Of a DNA stretch of 64,000 nucleotides, positions 16,121 through 25,759 are shown piece after piece. Numbering within the stretch: the first letter of the stretch is position 1; the number at the start of each line of letters is the position of its first letter. The notes beneath the pieces were generated by a model, which was not told the origin of the DNA, did no database searches, and saw only the letters and a list, made by a program, of their open reading frames with translations. Made by a program: the position numbers and the translations under genes. The stretch comes from Marivivens sp. LCG002 (lineage in GTDB: Bacteria > Pseudomonadota > Alphaproteobacteria > Rhodobacterales > Rhodobacteraceae). The stretch is taken from assembly GCF_030264275.1 (NCBI RefSeq), contig NZ_CP127165.1, positions 608,001 to 672,000 on the forward strand. Reading direction: 5' to 3'.

Positions 16121-17410
16121 TTAGAGGTTCGGGTAGAGCGGGAACTTTTCGCAGAGCGCTTCGACTTCTGCACGGACCTTGGCTTCGATCTCGGCGTTGC
16201 CGTCTGCGCCGTTGGCGGCAAGACCGTCAACAACTTCGACGATCCAGTCGGCGATCTGGCGGAACTCGGCCTCGCCGAACCCGCGGGTGGTTCCGGCAGG
16301 GGTGCCGAGGCGAACGCCCGAGGTCACGGTCGGCTTTTCGGGATCGAAGGGAATGCCGTTCTTGTTGCAGGTGATATGCGCACGGCCCAGAGCCTTTTCG
16401 GTGTCGTTGCCCTTGACGCCTTTGGGGCGCAGGTCGACGAGCATCACGTGGCTGTCGGTGCCGCCGGTGACGATATCAAGACCGCCCTTCATCAGCTGAT
16501 CTGCAAGCGCCTGAGCGTTGGCGACGACCTGCTTCTGATAGGATTTGAACTCGGGACGCAGCGCTTCGCCGAACGCAACGGCTTTGCCTGCGATGACATG
16601 CATGAGCGGGCCGCCCTGAATGCCGGGGAAAATCGCCGAGTTGATCTTTTTCGCGATGTCCTCGTCGTTGGTGAGGATCATGCCGCCGCGCGGACCGCGA
16701 AGGGTCTTGTGCGTGGTGGTGGTGGCAACATGCGCATAGGGGAAGGGCGAGGGGTAGATGCCCGCAGCCACGAGACCCGCAAAGTGAGCCATATCCACCA
16801 AAAGGATCGCGCCGACCGAATCCGCGATTTCGCGCATCTTGGGGAAGTCGATGATACGGGGAATGGCCGAGCCGCCCGCGATGAGCATCTTGGGCTTGTG
16901 CTCGGTGGCCAGCGCCTGGATCTGGTCATAGTCGATCTGGCTGTCCTGCTTGCGCACGCCATACTGGATCGCGTTGAACCATTTGCCCGACTGGTTCGGC
17001 TTGGCACCGTGGGTCAGGTGGCCGCCCGCATCGAGGCTCATGCCGAGGATCGTGTCGCCGGGCTGGAGAAGCGCGGTATAAACACCCTGGTTCGCCTGCG
17101 AGCCCGAGTTGGGCTGTACGTTGGCGAATTCACAACCGAAGAGTTCCTTGGCGCGGTTGATCGCAAGATCTTCTGCGATGTCCACGAACTGGCAGCCACC
17201 ATAGTAGCGACGGCCTGGATAGCCTTCTGCGTATTTGTTGGTCATCACCGACCCCTGCGCTTCCATTACGGCAGCAGAGACGATGTTTTCGGACGCGATC
17301 AGTTCGATCTCGTGGCGCTGACGGCCAAGCTCTTGGCGGATTGCGCCAAAGATCTCGGGATCGCGGGTTTCAAGGCTTTCGGTGAAGAAACCGGAATCGG
17401 TAGCAGTCAT
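16121..17410 (-). CDS. glyA: Serine hydroxymethyltransferase
   Basis: A full-length 429-aa PLP enzyme that interconverts serine and glycine with tetrahydrofolate, supplying one-carbon units. Visible motifs are [48 protein letters not shown], and the PLP lysine in [20 protein letters not shown] before the ATG at 17410 supports that start over one 16 codons upstream. It is monocistronic with its own terminator. The 228-bp gap to nadK holds divergent promoters; I see no clear riboswitch in it. Confidence 0.98.
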   Translation of the reverse strand: MTATDSGFFTESLETRDPEIFGAIRQELGRQRHEIELIASENIVSAAVMEAQGSVMTNKYAEGYPGRRYYGGCQFVDIAEDLAINRAKELFGCEFANVQPNSGSQANQGVYTALLQPGDTILGMSLDAGGHLTHGAKPNQSGKWFNAIQYGVRKQDSQIDYDQIQALATEHKPKMLIAGGSAIPRIIDFPKMREIADSVGAILLVDMAHFAGLVAAGIYPSPFPYAHVATTTTHKTLRGPRGGMILTNDEDIAKKINSAIFPGIQGGPLMHVIAGKAVAFGEALRPEFKSYQKQVVANAQALADQLMKGGLDIVTGGTDSHVMLVDLRPKGVKGNDTEKALGRAHITCNKNGIPFDPEKPTVTSGVRLGTPAGTTRGFGEAEFRQIADWIVEVVDGLAANGADGNAEIEAKVRAEVEALCEKFPLYPNL

Positions 17411-17638
17411 TGGAATTCCTCTGGCTGAGGGGTTTGGTTTGCGCCTGATTATGGGCAACTCGCTTCGGGATAAACCCTAGAAAACGTCATAATCTTCATG
17501 AAAACGAAGTGAATTGGGAAAACCTCGTTCTTATCCGCACAAATTTCCATCCATCGTCACAAAAGGGATCGGATTTCGTGTGTTCAATGTTTGCTCCAAG
17601 CTGTTACACATGCATCGGAACACAGGGGAGTTAGACCC

Positions 17639-18397
17639 ATGGAAAAGATCGCTTTTGTCGCCAGCGAGGCGCCCGCCGCGCAAGAGGCCTCGGCGATTTT
17701 GACCGAGCGCTACGGCACTGTTCCGCTCGAAGAGGCCAAAGTGATCGTCGCGCTCGGCGGCGACGGCTTCATGCTCCAGACGCTTCATGCGACCCAAGCG
17801 CTCCCTGCGCCCGTCTATGGGATGAACCGCGGCACGGTCGGCTTCTTGATGAACGAATATCACGAGGACGATCTTCTTTTTCGTCTCGCTGCCGCCGAAG
17901 AAGAGGTGATCAACCCCCTGTCCATGGTGGCCTATACCACCGACGGGACGCGGCACGAGGCTTTGGCGATCAACGAAGTCAGCCTCCTGCGCGCGGGTCC
18001 TCAGGCCGCCAAGCTGCGTATCTCGGTGGATGGCCGCTTGCGGCTCTCCGAGCTGGTGTGCGACGGGGCTCTTGTGGCGACGCCTGCGGGCTCGACCGCA
18101 TACAACTACTCGGCCCATGGTCCGATCCTTCCGATCGGGTCGGATGTGCTCGCGCTGACCGCAATGGCTGCATTCCGCCCCCGCCGTTGGCGCGGCGCGC
18201 TCTTGCCTAAATCGGCCAAGGTCGTCTTTGACGTGATCGACCCCGCCAAACGGCCCGTGATGGCCGATGCCGACAGCCGTTCGGTCCGCAATGTGGTCAA
18301 GGTCGAGATCGAGAGCCGTAAGGACATCACCCACCGCATTCTCTTTGATCCCGGTCATGGGCTTGAAGAGCGTCTGTTGCAGGAACAGTTCGTCTAA
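17639..18397 (+). CDS. nadK: NAD kinase
   Basis: A 252-aa kinase that phosphorylates NAD to NADP. The signature [10 protein letters not shown] lies near residue 36, followed by [20 protein letters not shown] and the [19 protein letters not shown] nucleotide-binding loop. It is the short alphaproteobacterial form without N-terminal extension. The ATG follows AGGGGAG. It is divergent from glyA and 60 bp upstream of the AEC carrier gene. Confidence 0.95.
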   Translation: MEKIAFVASEAPAAQEASAILTERYGTVPLEEAKVIVALGGDGFMLQTLHATQALPAPVYGMNRGTVGFLMNEYHEDDLLFRLAAAEEEVINPLSMVAYTTDGTRHEALAINEVSLLRAGPQAAKLRISVDGRLRLSELVCDGALVATPAGSTAYNYSAHGPILPIGSDVLALTAMAAFRPRRWRGALLPKSAKVVFDVIDPAKRPVMADADSRSVRNVVKVEIESRKDITHRILFDPGHGLEERLLQEQFV

Positions 18398-18457
18398 GGC
18401 ACTTGTGATACCAGTCGGGGCATGCTTTGAAAGCGCATAAGCGGTTCAAGGTTCGCA

Positions 18458-19360
18458 ATGCTTCACGTTCTCACGCACAACATTCTCCCCGTCTTTTCGA
18501 TGCTTGCGCTCGGCTTTTTGCTCGGGCGCTTGGGGAAAGTGTCGCGCCAAGAGGCGGCGGCGGTGAACCGTGTGGCCTTTCTCGTCCTTCAACCCGCGCT
18601 CATCTTTCCGCTGATCAACGGTCTTCATTGGGAAGAGTTCAGGCTTGACGCTTTGGGCCTCTATGCGCTGGGGCAAGTGGCCGTCTTCGTTCTTACCTTT
18701 GTCGTTGCCACCCGCGTTTTCAAACGCGAAACGCCCGAAGCTTGGCTCCTTTCGATGGCGACGATCTTTGTGAACACGTTGCTTTATGTCTGGCCGATCT
18801 CGTTCCTGATCTATGGGGCAGGGGCGGTGCTTCCGATCACGGGGATCGTGGCATGGGACTCTGCGTTCTCGTTCGCCTTCTTCATCGTCACAACCGATCT
18901 TATGATGAACCGCGAGGCAACGGCGCTCCAGTCCCTAAAGCGCGTAGGGAGCAATCCCGTGCTGATCGCGATCCTGCTCGGCGCGGTCACGAATGCGCTG
19001 GGCATCGCGACGCCCGAACCGATCCTGACGGGGATGAAATTCGCAGGGGCCGCCGCCGCGCCTTTGACGCTCTTTGCTCTGGGTGTGATCCTGTCGGGCC
19101 ATGCCATGAAGCCGAGCGCGACGATCCTCACGGTTTCGGGGATCAAAATTCTGGTCTTTCCGCTGGTGGTCTGGCTCTTGCTTCGTCTCGGGACGCGGCC
19201 GCAGGAGTGGAATGATCTGGTGCTTCTGACATCGGCGGGACCGTCGGGCGCCATGGCCTTTGCGCTTGCCATGTTGCACGGCGTCAGAACCGACCAGATC
19301 GCGCCCGTGATCATCTGGACATCGGTCCTTTCTCTCGTCTCGCTCGCCCTTCTTGCTTAA
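18458..19360 (+). CDS. AEC-family (auxin efflux carrier-like) transporter
   Basis: A 300-aa inner-membrane protein with about ten hydrophobic helices. The first helix reads ILPVFSMLALGFLLGRLG. The centre has a charged loop, and the C-terminal half contains AAPLTLFALGVILSGHA and a TSAGPSGAMAFALA segment, hallmarks of the AEC family. Bacterial members often carry malate, malonate or other organic acids. It probably shares a transcript with nadK. The substrate is unknown. Confidence 0.87.
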   Translation: MLHVLTHNILPVFSMLALGFLLGRLGKVSRQEAAAVNRVAFLVLQPALIFPLINGLHWEEFRLDALGLYALGQVAVFVLTFVVATRVFKRETPEAWLLSMATIFVNTLLYVWPISFLIYGAGAVLPITGIVAWDSAFSFAFFIVTTDLMMNREATALQSLKRVGSNPVLIAILLGAVTNALGIATPEPILTGMKFAGAAAAPLTLFALGVILSGHAMKPSATILTVSGIKILVFPLVVWLLLRLGTRPQEWNDLVLLTSAGPSGAMAFALAMLHGVRTDQIAPVIIWTSVLSLVSLALLA

Positions 19361-19438
19361 TTTCGGAACCCGTCCGTTTCTTCTGCGTTGTCTCATCACA
19401 GCGCCAGTGATGGCGGCATTAAGAAGAAGGAGATTATG

Positions 19439-19642
19439 ATGGACTGGAATCGTATCGAAGGAAATTGGAAGCAGCTCACCGGCACCGTCAAAGCCAAGTG
19501 GGGCGATTTGACCGACGACGAAATCGCCGAGGCCGAGGGCAACCGTGACGTGCTCATCGGCAAGATCCAGCTGAAATACGGGATCGCCAAGGACAAGGCC
19601 GAAGCCCAAGTTGATGAATTCGCCGAGTCTTTGAAGCACTAA
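19439..19642 (+). CDS. CsbD-family stress protein
   Basis: A 67-aa acidic soluble protein matching CsbD: MDWNRIEGNWKQLTGTVKAK, then WGDLTDDEIAEAEGNRDVLIG and a helical tail. CsbD proteins are general-stress proteins of unknown biochemical role. Two adjacent ATGs occur; the second is preferred because GGAG sits six bases upstream. A strong hairpin follows the gene. Confidence 0.93.
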   Translation: MDWNRIEGNWKQLTGTVKAKWGDLTDDEIAEAEGNRDVLIGKIQLKYGIAKDKAEAQVDEFAESLKH

Positions 19643-19663
19643 ATTATTGTTTTACAAAGAATT

Positions 19664-19699
19664 CGGGCGGCAGGATCACCTGCCGCCCGTTTCTGTTTA
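19664..19699. terminator. Bidirectional terminator between csbD and prpE
   Basis: An 11-bp perfect GC-rich stem (CGGGCGGCAGG/CCTGCCGCCCG) with an ATCA loop is followed by TTTCTGTTTATTT on the + strand. It lies between convergent genes and may also stop prpE transcripts, though the T tract on that side is weak. Confidence 0.88.
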
Positions 19700-21586
19700 T
19701 TTGGCATAACCCAAAGGTTTGAGCGCCTCGCGGATCTCATCAAGGATCGCAGGATCGTCGATGGTGGCGGGCATCTTGAACTCTTGGCTGTCGGCGATCT
19801 TGACCATCGTCGCACGCAGGATCTTGCCCGAGCGCGTCTTGGGGAGGCGGTCGACGACAACGGCAAGCTTGAAGGCGGCCACGGGGCCAATCTTGTCACG
19901 CACCAGCTTGACCACCTCTTTGACGATCTCGTCATGGGGGCGGTTGCATCCCTTGTTCAGGCAAAGAAAGCCAAGCGGCATCTGGCCTTTGAGCTCGTCC
20001 GAAACGCCGATCACAGCGCATTCGGCAACATCGGGGTGCGAGGCAAGCACTTCCTCCATCGCGCCCGTCGAGAGACGGTGGCCCGCGACGTTGATCACGT
20101 CATCGGTGCGGGCCATGATGTAAAGATAACCGTCTTCGTCGATGATACCCGCATCCCCTGTCTCGTAATAACCGGGGAAGTTGTTGAGATAGGATTTACG
20201 GAAGCGATCTTCTGCATTCCAGAGCGTCGGGAAGGTGCCGGGAGGCAGCGGAAGCGGCGTCACGATCGCGCCAAGTTCCCCGCGGGGAAGTTCCTTGCCG
20301 GTTTCATCGACGACTTTGAAGTCATAGCCGGGCATCGACACCGAAGGCGATCCGATTTTGACCGGCAAAAGCTCGATCCCGACGGGGTTGCACACCGCAG
20401 GATAGCCAAGCTCGGTCTGCCACCAATGGTCGATGATCGGCTTTTTCAGCTTTTCTTGCGCCCAGATGATCGTATCGGGATCGGCCCGCTCGCCCGCAAG
20501 ATAAACCGTGCGCAGCTTGGACAAATCGTATTTCGTGATGAACTCGCCCTTGGGGTCCTCGCGCTTCACGGCGCGGAAGGCAGTCGGGGCGGTAAAGAAG
20601 GCGCGCACCTCGTATTCTTCGATGATGCGCCAGAAGGTGCCGGCGTCAGGGGTGCCGACGGGTTTGCCTTCGAAGACGATGGTCGAGTTGCCGTTCAGAA
20701 GCGGGGCGTAGGTGATATAGGAGTGCCCCACGACCCAGCCCACATCGGAAGCCGCCCAGAAGACCTCGCCGGGGTTCACGTTATAGACGTTCTTCATCGT
20801 CCAATGCAGCGCAACGCAGTGACCTGCGGTATGACGCACAACGCCCTTGGGCTGACCCGTGGTGCCCGAGGTGTAGAGGATATAGGCAGGGTGGTTGCCT
20901 TCGACAGGCACACATTCTGCAGGCTCGACATCCGCCTGGAACCCGTGCCAGTCATAGTCGCGCCCTTCGATCAGCTTGGCGACTTCCTGCTCGCGCTGGA
21001 AAATGACGCAGAAGTCGGGCTTGTGCTTGGCAAGCTCGATGGCACCGTCCAGCAGCGGCTTGTAATGCACCACGCGGTTCGGTTCGAGCCCGCAAGACCC
21101 TGCAATGATCGCCTTGGGGGTTGCATCGTCGATCCGCACGGCAAGCTCGTTGGCCGCAAAGCCGCCGAACACGACCGAGTGGATCGCACCGATACGGGCG
21201 CAGGCCAGCATCGCTTCCAATGCTTCGGGCACCATCGGCATATAGATGATGACGCGGTCGCCTTTTTCGATACCCTTGGCCCGCAGCGCGCCCGCAAGCG
21301 AAGCCACGCGCGCCTGAAGCTCGCTATAGGTGATGATGTGCTTGGATTTGGTGATCGGGCTGTCGTGGATGATCGCCGCCTGCTCGCCGCGACCGTTTTC
21401 GACATGACGGTCGACCGCATTGTAACAGGCGTTCAGCTTGCCATCGGAAAACCACTCGTAAATCGGTGCATGTTCGTCAAACAGTGCCTTGCTGGGTTTT
21501 TCGACCCAGTCGATGGCTTCGGCAGCCTCCATCCAGAATGCCTCCGGATCGGCCTTCCAGCTCTCGTAGACCTCTTTATACGTCAT
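19697..21586 (-). CDS. prpE: Propionyl-CoA synthetase (PrpE-type)
   Basis: A 629-aa AMP-forming ligase, matching the usual PrpE length. Motifs are YMPMVPEALEAMLACARIGA, VFGGFAANELAVRIDDA, the P-loop YTSGTTGQPKG, DHWWQTELGYPAV, YYETGDAG, a VAGHRLSTGAMEE hinge and the catalytic lysine in TRSGKILR. The RIDDA and DHWWQTE versions fit PrpE better than acetyl-CoA synthetase. It activates propionate for the ethylmalonyl/methylmalonyl route. A GAGGAG ribosome site precedes the ATG. The upstream region carries several TTTGCAAA-type motifs. Confidence 0.9.
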   Translation of the reverse strand: MTYKEVYESWKADPEAFWMEAAEAIDWVEKPSKALFDEHAPIYEWFSDGKLNACYNAVDRHVENGRGEQAAIIHDSPITKSKHIITYSELQARVASLAGALRAKGIEKGDRVIIYMPMVPEALEAMLACARIGAIHSVVFGGFAANELAVRIDDATPKAIIAGSCGLEPNRVVHYKPLLDGAIELAKHKPDFCVIFQREQEVAKLIEGRDYDWHGFQADVEPAECVPVEGNHPAYILYTSGTTGQPKGVVRHTAGHCVALHWTMKNVYNVNPGEVFWAASDVGWVVGHSYITYAPLLNGNSTIVFEGKPVGTPDAGTFWRIIEEYEVRAFFTAPTAFRAVKREDPKGEFITKYDLSKLRTVYLAGERADPDTIIWAQEKLKKPIIDHWWQTELGYPAVCNPVGIELLPVKIGSPSVSMPGYDFKVVDETGKELPRGELGAIVTPLPLPPGTFPTLWNAEDRFRKSYLNNFPGYYETGDAGIIDEDGYLYIMARTDDVINVAGHRLSTGAMEEVLASHPDVAECAVIGVSDELKGQMPLGFLCLNKGCNRPHDEIVKEVVKLVRDKIGPVAAFKLAVVVDRLPKTRSGKILRATMVKIADSQEFKMPATIDDPAILDEIREALKPLGYAK

Positions 21587-21681
21587 AGGTGGTTCTCCTC
21601 TCACTTGGCTCAAGTGTTAGAGGATGCACTCGTCACTGGACAAGTTCCTTGATGTTCAGCGCGTCAGATTGGCGCGGAAAA

Positions 21682-21792
21682 TTTGCAGAATAGTGGGTCA
21701 GCTATCTGCAAATTTTTGCAAACTTAGCGTAAATTAGCTATTCTCTGAATATTCAACGCACAGTTTGCAAAATTTCCCTATTGCTTTGCGAA
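21682..21792. promoter_or_regulatory. Cluster of TTTGCAAA-type motifs upstream of prpE
   Basis: Five related octamers occur: TTTGCAGA at 21682, TCTGCAAA at 21705, TTTGCAAA at 21715, TTTGCAAA at 21764 and TTTGCGAA at 21785. The ScfR-family regulator PccR of Rhodobacter binds TTTGCAAA pairs to control propionyl-CoA genes. Their position upstream of prpE fits that role. The rest of the 511-bp prpE-to-TIM-barrel gap holds the Rieske pseudogene. Confidence 0.55.
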
Positions 21793-21827
21793 TCCGCGTA
21801 GAGCCTCCCTCGCGTGGCGTTTTTTGA

Positions 21828-22096
21828 TCCGATTGGATCAACGCCAAGAGTGACAAAATCGCTTCGATCACAACGGTCGGACTTTGGCGATCATCCGCGA
21901 CTATGAGGACAATTACTATTGCACCGATGGTCTGCATCTTGTGGATGGTCTCATGGTCGAAGCGACGATAGCGTGCCCCAAGCACTCGTCGATCTTTGAC
22001 TGCAAGACAGCTGAGGTCGAAACCCCGCCCGCCTGCGAAAACCTGCACACCTACGCCGTCAAGGTGGACAGTGGCCGCGTTCTGATCGAGATCTGA
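21828..22096 (+). pseudogene. Decayed MocE-like Rieske [2Fe-2S] ferredoxin gene
   Basis: From 21860 the frame reads RFDHNGRTLAIIRDYEDNYY, then CTDGLHLVDGL, CPKHSSIFD and a VKVDSGRVLIEI end, clearly a Rieske ferredoxin of the MocE-like kind. Relatives carry CTHEQ-type residues just before HLADGL; here that stretch, with the first CxH ligand pair, has been deleted in frame. The in-frame stop TGA at 21851 blocks the N-terminus, which seems to survive as SDWINAKSDKI in another frame from 21828. Only a TTG at 21884 could start the rest. The second ligand pair CPKH remains. It lies two bases from the TIM-barrel gene and was probably its partner. Confidence 0.7.
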
Positions 22097-22098
22097 CT

Positions 22099-22884
22099 AT
22101 GAGTTATACCTTTCCCCTTGCCGCTTGCGCCGAAATGCTCTGGCAGGACAAGCCCATCGAATGGCGGGCCGCAAAGCTCACCGAGATGGGCTTTGGTGTC
22201 GGCCTTTGGAATTGGCCGAACCACGATCTGGCCAAGCTTGAAAAGGTCGGTGCGCATTACACGATCATGAACGGTTACCTCGTTGGACGTCTGTCCGACA
22301 AGGAAGGCGCGGATATGCTGCTCGCTTCGGCCCGCGAAACCGCACTGGTCGGCAAGCGTCTGGGCGTTGATCGCCTGAACCTTCACGGCACGGGTCTCGG
22401 AGACTTCGGCCTTCCGATCCCGCAGCTTTCGGCCTTTGCGCCGGGGATGGAGCTTCGTGCCCGCGAAACGCTCCACCGGATTTGCGACATGGCCGAGGAA
22501 CTGGACGTGGTCTTCACGCTCGAGAACCTCAATCCCGTCGATCACCCCGGCTGCCCGTTCGGCTCGACCGCCGATGTTCTGTCGCTCGTATCGGCGGTGA
22601 ACCGACCGCAGCTACGCATCAATCTGGACCTTTATCATACCCAGATCGGCGAGGGCGACGTGATCCGCTGGGCCGAGGCCTGCATGCCGTGGGTCGGTGA
22701 ATATCAGGTTGCCGACAATCCCGGCCGCTTTGAGCCCGGCACAGGCGAGATGCATTACCCGAACATTGCCCGCGCGATCTACGACATGGGCTATCGCGGC
22801 CCCGTCGGCATGGAAGCCTTTGCCAAAGGCGACCCCGAGGCCGCCTTGGCCGCTTTCCGCAACGCATTTACCGTAGAGGTCTGA
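22099..22884 (+). CDS. TIM-barrel isomerase, hydroxypyruvate isomerase-like
   Basis: A 261-aa protein of the xylose-isomerase-like TIM-barrel family. Metal-ligand regions are VFTLENLNP near residue 140, INLDLYHTQIGEGD near 175 and YQVADNPGRFEPGTGEMHYPN near 205; the last is very close to the hydroxypyruvate isomerase signature. E. coli Hyi converts hydroxypyruvate to tartronate semialdehyde. Substrate specificity here is not certain, since inositol-derived keto acids are handled by close relatives. It follows the Rieske pseudogene by two bases and ends 17 bp from convergent maeB. Confidence 0.82.
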   Translation: MSYTFPLAACAEMLWQDKPIEWRAAKLTEMGFGVGLWNWPNHDLAKLEKVGAHYTIMNGYLVGRLSDKEGADMLLASARETALVGKRLGVDRLNLHGTGLGDFGLPIPQLSAFAPGMELRARETLHRICDMAEELDVVFTLENLNPVDHPGCPFGSTADVLSLVSAVNRPQLRINLDLYHTQIGEGDVIRWAEACMPWVGEYQVADNPGRFEPGTGEMHYPNIARAIYDMGYRGPVGMEAFAKGDPEAALAAFRNAFTVEV

Positions 22885-22901
22885 CCCGCGCCGCGATTGC
22901 C

Positions 22902-25181
22902 TTAGCCATAGGTTGTCACAGGCGTGCCTGCGATGGCGGCCATGTTCAAGAGACCGCGGGGTGTGATCGAAGGCGTCACGATATGCGCCTTATTGCCCAT
23001 CCCCATAAGGATCGGGCCCACTTCAAGGCCGCCGCCTTTGGTCTTGAGGATGTTGCGCACGCCCGATGCGGCATCGGTATTGGCGAACACCAGAACGTTG
23101 GCGGGACCTGTCATGCGCGACTGCGGGAAGATGCGGTTGCGCAGCTCGACGTCAAAGGCGGCATCGATGTGCATTTCGCCTTCGTAGCAGAAGTCACGCG
23201 GGGCACTGTCGAGGATCGCCAGAGCCGCCCGCATACGGCGGCCCGAGTCCGTGTCGAGGTTGCCGAACTGCGAATGCGAGCAAAGCGCGATATTGGGAAC
23301 GAGGCCGAAGCGTTTGACGTGACGTGCTGCGCCGATGACGCTCTCCGCGATTTGCTCGGGGGTCGGTTCGGGGTGAACCTGTGTGTCGGCGATAAAGAGC
23401 GGCCCATCTTCAAGGATCATCATCGACAAAGCGCCGACAGGGTGGAGACCATCACGTCCCAGCACCTGATTGACATAGTTGAGGTGCCAGAGGAACTGAC
23501 CGAAGGTGCCGCAGATGAGGCTGTCCGCCTCGCCGCGATGGACCATGACCGCACCGATGGCGGTTGTGTTGGTGCGCATGATCGCCTTGGCCAGATCGGG
23601 AGTGACGCCCTGACGGGCCATCAGCTCGTGATAGGTGCCCCAGTAATCGCGATACCGCGGATCGTTCTCGGGGTTTACGATCTGGAAGTCCTTGCCGGGG
23701 CGAATGCTCAGGCCTGCGCGTTCGCAGCGCAGCTCGATGACCTCGGGGCGGCCGATCAGGATCGGAAGATCCGTGGTCTCTTCCATGATGGCTTGGGCGG
23801 CACGAAGGACGCGTTCATCCTCGCCTTCGGCAAAGACGATCTTGCGCTCCGCGGTGCGTGCGGCCTCGAACACGGGGCGCATCAGCAGCGCGGACTTGAA
23901 GACCGAGCTGTCGAGCTTTTGCTTATAGGCGTTGAGGTCTTCGAGCGGGCGCGTTGCGACACCCGTTTCCATCGCGGCCTTGGCCACAGCCGAGGCGACA
24001 ACGCCCATCAGGCGCGGGTCGAACGGCTTGGGGATGAGATAATCGCGGCCAAAGGTGAGCTGTTCGCCGTGATAGGCCGCTGCGGCTTCGGCAGAGGTTG
24101 TCGCGCGGGCGAGGGCGGCAATCCCTTCGATACAGGCGATTTTCATCTCGTCGTTGATTTCGGTCGCACCGACGTCGAGCGCGCCTCGGAAAATGAACGG
24201 GAAGCAGAGGACGTTGTTCACCTGGTTCGGATAATCCGAACGGCCCGTCGCCATGATCGCGTCGGGCGCAACCTCGTTCAGCGCTTCGGGGAGGATTTCA
24301 GGCGTGGGGTTCGCAAGAGCAAAGATGATCGGGCGATCGGCCATCTTTGCGGCCATTTCGGGTTTGAGAACACCGGGACCAGACAGCCCGAGGAAAAGAT
24401 CTGCGCCCTCGATCACATCGGCAAGCGTGCGCAAGTCGGACTTCTGGGCGTATTCCGCCTTTTGCGGTGTCATCTCTTCGGTGCGGCCCTCATAGACGAG
24501 ACCCGCGATGTCACAGAGCCAAACATTCTCGCGCTTCACCCCAAGCTTGAGCAGCATATTGAGGCAGGCGATGCCCGCTGCGCCGCCACCGGTCGAGACG
24601 ACTTTGATGTCTTCGAACTTTTTGCCTGCGACGTGGAGCGCGTTGGTCGCGGCTGCCCCGACGACGATGGCGGTGCCGTGTTGGTCGTCGTGGAACACGG
24701 GAATGCCCATCCGCTCGCGGCAAATCTGTTCGACGATAAAGCAGTCGGGTGCCTTGATGTCCTCGAGGTTGATCGCGCCGAAGGTCGGCTCCAGCGCGCA
24801 GACGATATCGGCAAGCTTATAGGGGTCGGGCTCGTTCAACTCGATGTCGAAACAATCGATATTGGCGAATTTCTTGAAAAGAACCGCCTTGCCTTCCATC
24901 ACGGGCTTGGAGGCAAGAGCACCGATGTTTCCCAGACCTAGAACCGCCGTTCCGTTCGAGACGACCGCAACGAGGTTGCCGCGCGCGGTATAGTCGCGCG
25001 CCGTATCGGCATTGGCTTTGATCTCGAGACAGGCTTCGGCAACGCCCGGTGAATAGGCGCGGGACAGGTCGCGACCGTTGGCGAGCGGCTTGGTGGCGCG
25101 GATTTCAAGCTTACCCGGTTTGGGAAACTTGTGATAATCGAGTGCGGCCTGACGCTGAAGATCGCGGCTATCATCGGTCAT
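22902..25181 (-). CDS. maeB: NADP-dependent malic enzyme fused to a phosphotransacetylase-like domain
   Basis: A 759-aa fusion typical of MaeB. Residues 1-430 form the malic enzyme, with [31 protein letters not shown], a [14 protein letters not shown] site and [10 protein letters not shown]. Residues 440-759 form the phosphotransacetylase-like part, with [17 protein letters not shown] and GTFGQF; it is usually regulatory. The enzyme makes pyruvate and NADPH from malate. The ATG at 25181 is preferred over an upstream TTG. An inverted repeat lies 19 bp before the start. Confidence 0.96.
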   Translation of the reverse strand: MTDDSRDLQRQAALDYHKFPKPGKLEIRATKPLANGRDLSRAYSPGVAEACLEIKANADTARDYTARGNLVAVVSNGTAVLGLGNIGALASKPVMEGKAVLFKKFANIDCFDIELNEPDPYKLADIVCALEPTFGAINLEDIKAPDCFIVEQICRERMGIPVFHDDQHGTAIVVGAAATNALHVAGKKFEDIKVVSTGGGAAGIACLNMLLKLGVKRENVWLCDIAGLVYEGRTEEMTPQKAEYAQKSDLRTLADVIEGADLFLGLSGPGVLKPEMAAKMADRPIIFALANPTPEILPEALNEVAPDAIMATGRSDYPNQVNNVLCFPFIFRGALDVGATEINDEMKIACIEGIAALARATTSAEAAAAYHGEQLTFGRDYLIPKPFDPRLMGVVASAVAKAAMETGVATRPLEDLNAYKQKLDSSVFKSALLMRPVFEAARTAERKIVFAEGEDERVLRAAQAIMEETTDLPILIGRPEVIELRCERAGLSIRPGKDFQIVNPENDPRYRDYWGTYHELMARQGVTPDLAKAIMRTNTTAIGAVMVHRGEADSLICGTFGQFLWHLNYVNQVLGRDGLHPVGALSMMILEDGPLFIADTQVHPEPTPEQIAESVIGAARHVKRFGLVPNIALCSHSQFGNLDTDSGRRMRAALAILDSAPRDFCYEGEMHIDAAFDVELRNRIFPQSRMTGPANVLVFANTDAASGVRNILKTKGGGLEVGPILMGMGNKAHIVTPSITPRGLLNMAAIAGTPVTTYG

Positions 25182-25199
25182 AGTATGTCCTTGCAAAGA

Positions 25200-25217
25200 T
25201 AGTTTAGTGTTAAACTA
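25200..25217. promoter_or_regulatory. Inverted repeat in the maeB leader
   Basis: TAGTTTA-GTGT-TAAACTA is a perfect 7-bp inverted repeat that begins 19 bp before the maeB ATG. It is AT-rich, so operator use is likelier than a stable hairpin. The cognate regulator is unknown. Confidence 0.4.
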
Positions 25218-25275
25218 ATTCCCCATTAGCCCATTTTTGATTGGTTTCCTAGGGTCATTTCCGCGATTACGCGGA

Positions 25276-25287
25276 GTTAGCGCTACC
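25276..25287. promoter_or_regulatory. LacI-type palindrome between maeB and cdd
   Basis: GTTAGCGCTACC is centred on the palindrome TAGCGCTA, the shape of LacI-family operators such as the Rhodobacter carbon regulator CceR. It lies about 95 bp from maeB and 80 bp from cdd, so either could be the target. A nearby CCGCG-ATTA-CGCGG repeat is at 25261-25274. Confidence 0.4.
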
Positions 25288-25366
25288 AAATGAAAACGCA
25301 TTTCCCTTGCATCCCTCGCGGCGCGGCTGCAAATATTTGATCATCTGGTTAAAAGAGGTGGCTTCA

Positions 25367-25759
25367 ATGTCTTTGGTCGATGACGCGCGCAAGGTGCGCG
25401 AGAACGCCTATGCGCCCTATTCCAAGTTCAAAGTCGGTGCCGCCCTGCGCACCATCGACGGGTCGGTCTTTGTCGGGGTCAATGTCGAAAACGTCGCCTA
25501 TCCCGAAGGCACCTGTGCCGAAGCGGGGGCGATAGCCGCCATGTGCGCGGCGGGTCAGACCCGCATCGCAGAGGTCGCCGTCATCGCGGACAGTCCCGAG
25601 CCTGTCTCTCCCTGCGGCGGCTGTCGCCAGAAACTGGCGGAATTCGCTTCGGCGGATGTAAAGGTCACGCTCGCCACGACCGACGGACTTTTGCAGGAAA
25701 CAACGGTGGGCGCGCTTCTTCCGGGTGTGTTCAGCCAAGACCACATGAGCCGCACCTGA
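25367..25759 (+). CDS. cdd: Cytidine deaminase
   Basis: A 130-aa enzyme of the short homotetrameric class that deaminates cytidine and deoxycytidine. Motifs are YAPYSKFKVGAALR, the zinc and proton-shuttle motif TCAEAGA, and PCGGCRQKLAEF with the other two zinc cysteines. The ATG at 25367 fits an AGAGGTGG ribosome site. It is the first gene of a five-gene nucleoside salvage operon and its TGA overlaps the next ATG by one base. Confidence 0.96.
   Translation: MSLVDDARKVRENAYAPYSKFKVGAALRTIDGSVFVGVNVENVAYPEGTCAEAGAIAAMCAAGQTRIAEVAVIADSPEPVSPCGGCRQKLAEFASADVKVTLATTDGLLQETTVGALLPGVFSQDHMSRT

Noticed and set aside
21884-22096. Rieske fragment as a functional 70-aa gene
   Set aside because: It lacks the first Fe-S ligand motif, has only a TTG start and homology continues upstream across a stop codon.
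22983-24941. 652-codon open frame antisense to maeB
   Set aside because: A shadow frame of a clearly real gene on the other strand, with no ribosome site and low-complexity sequence.
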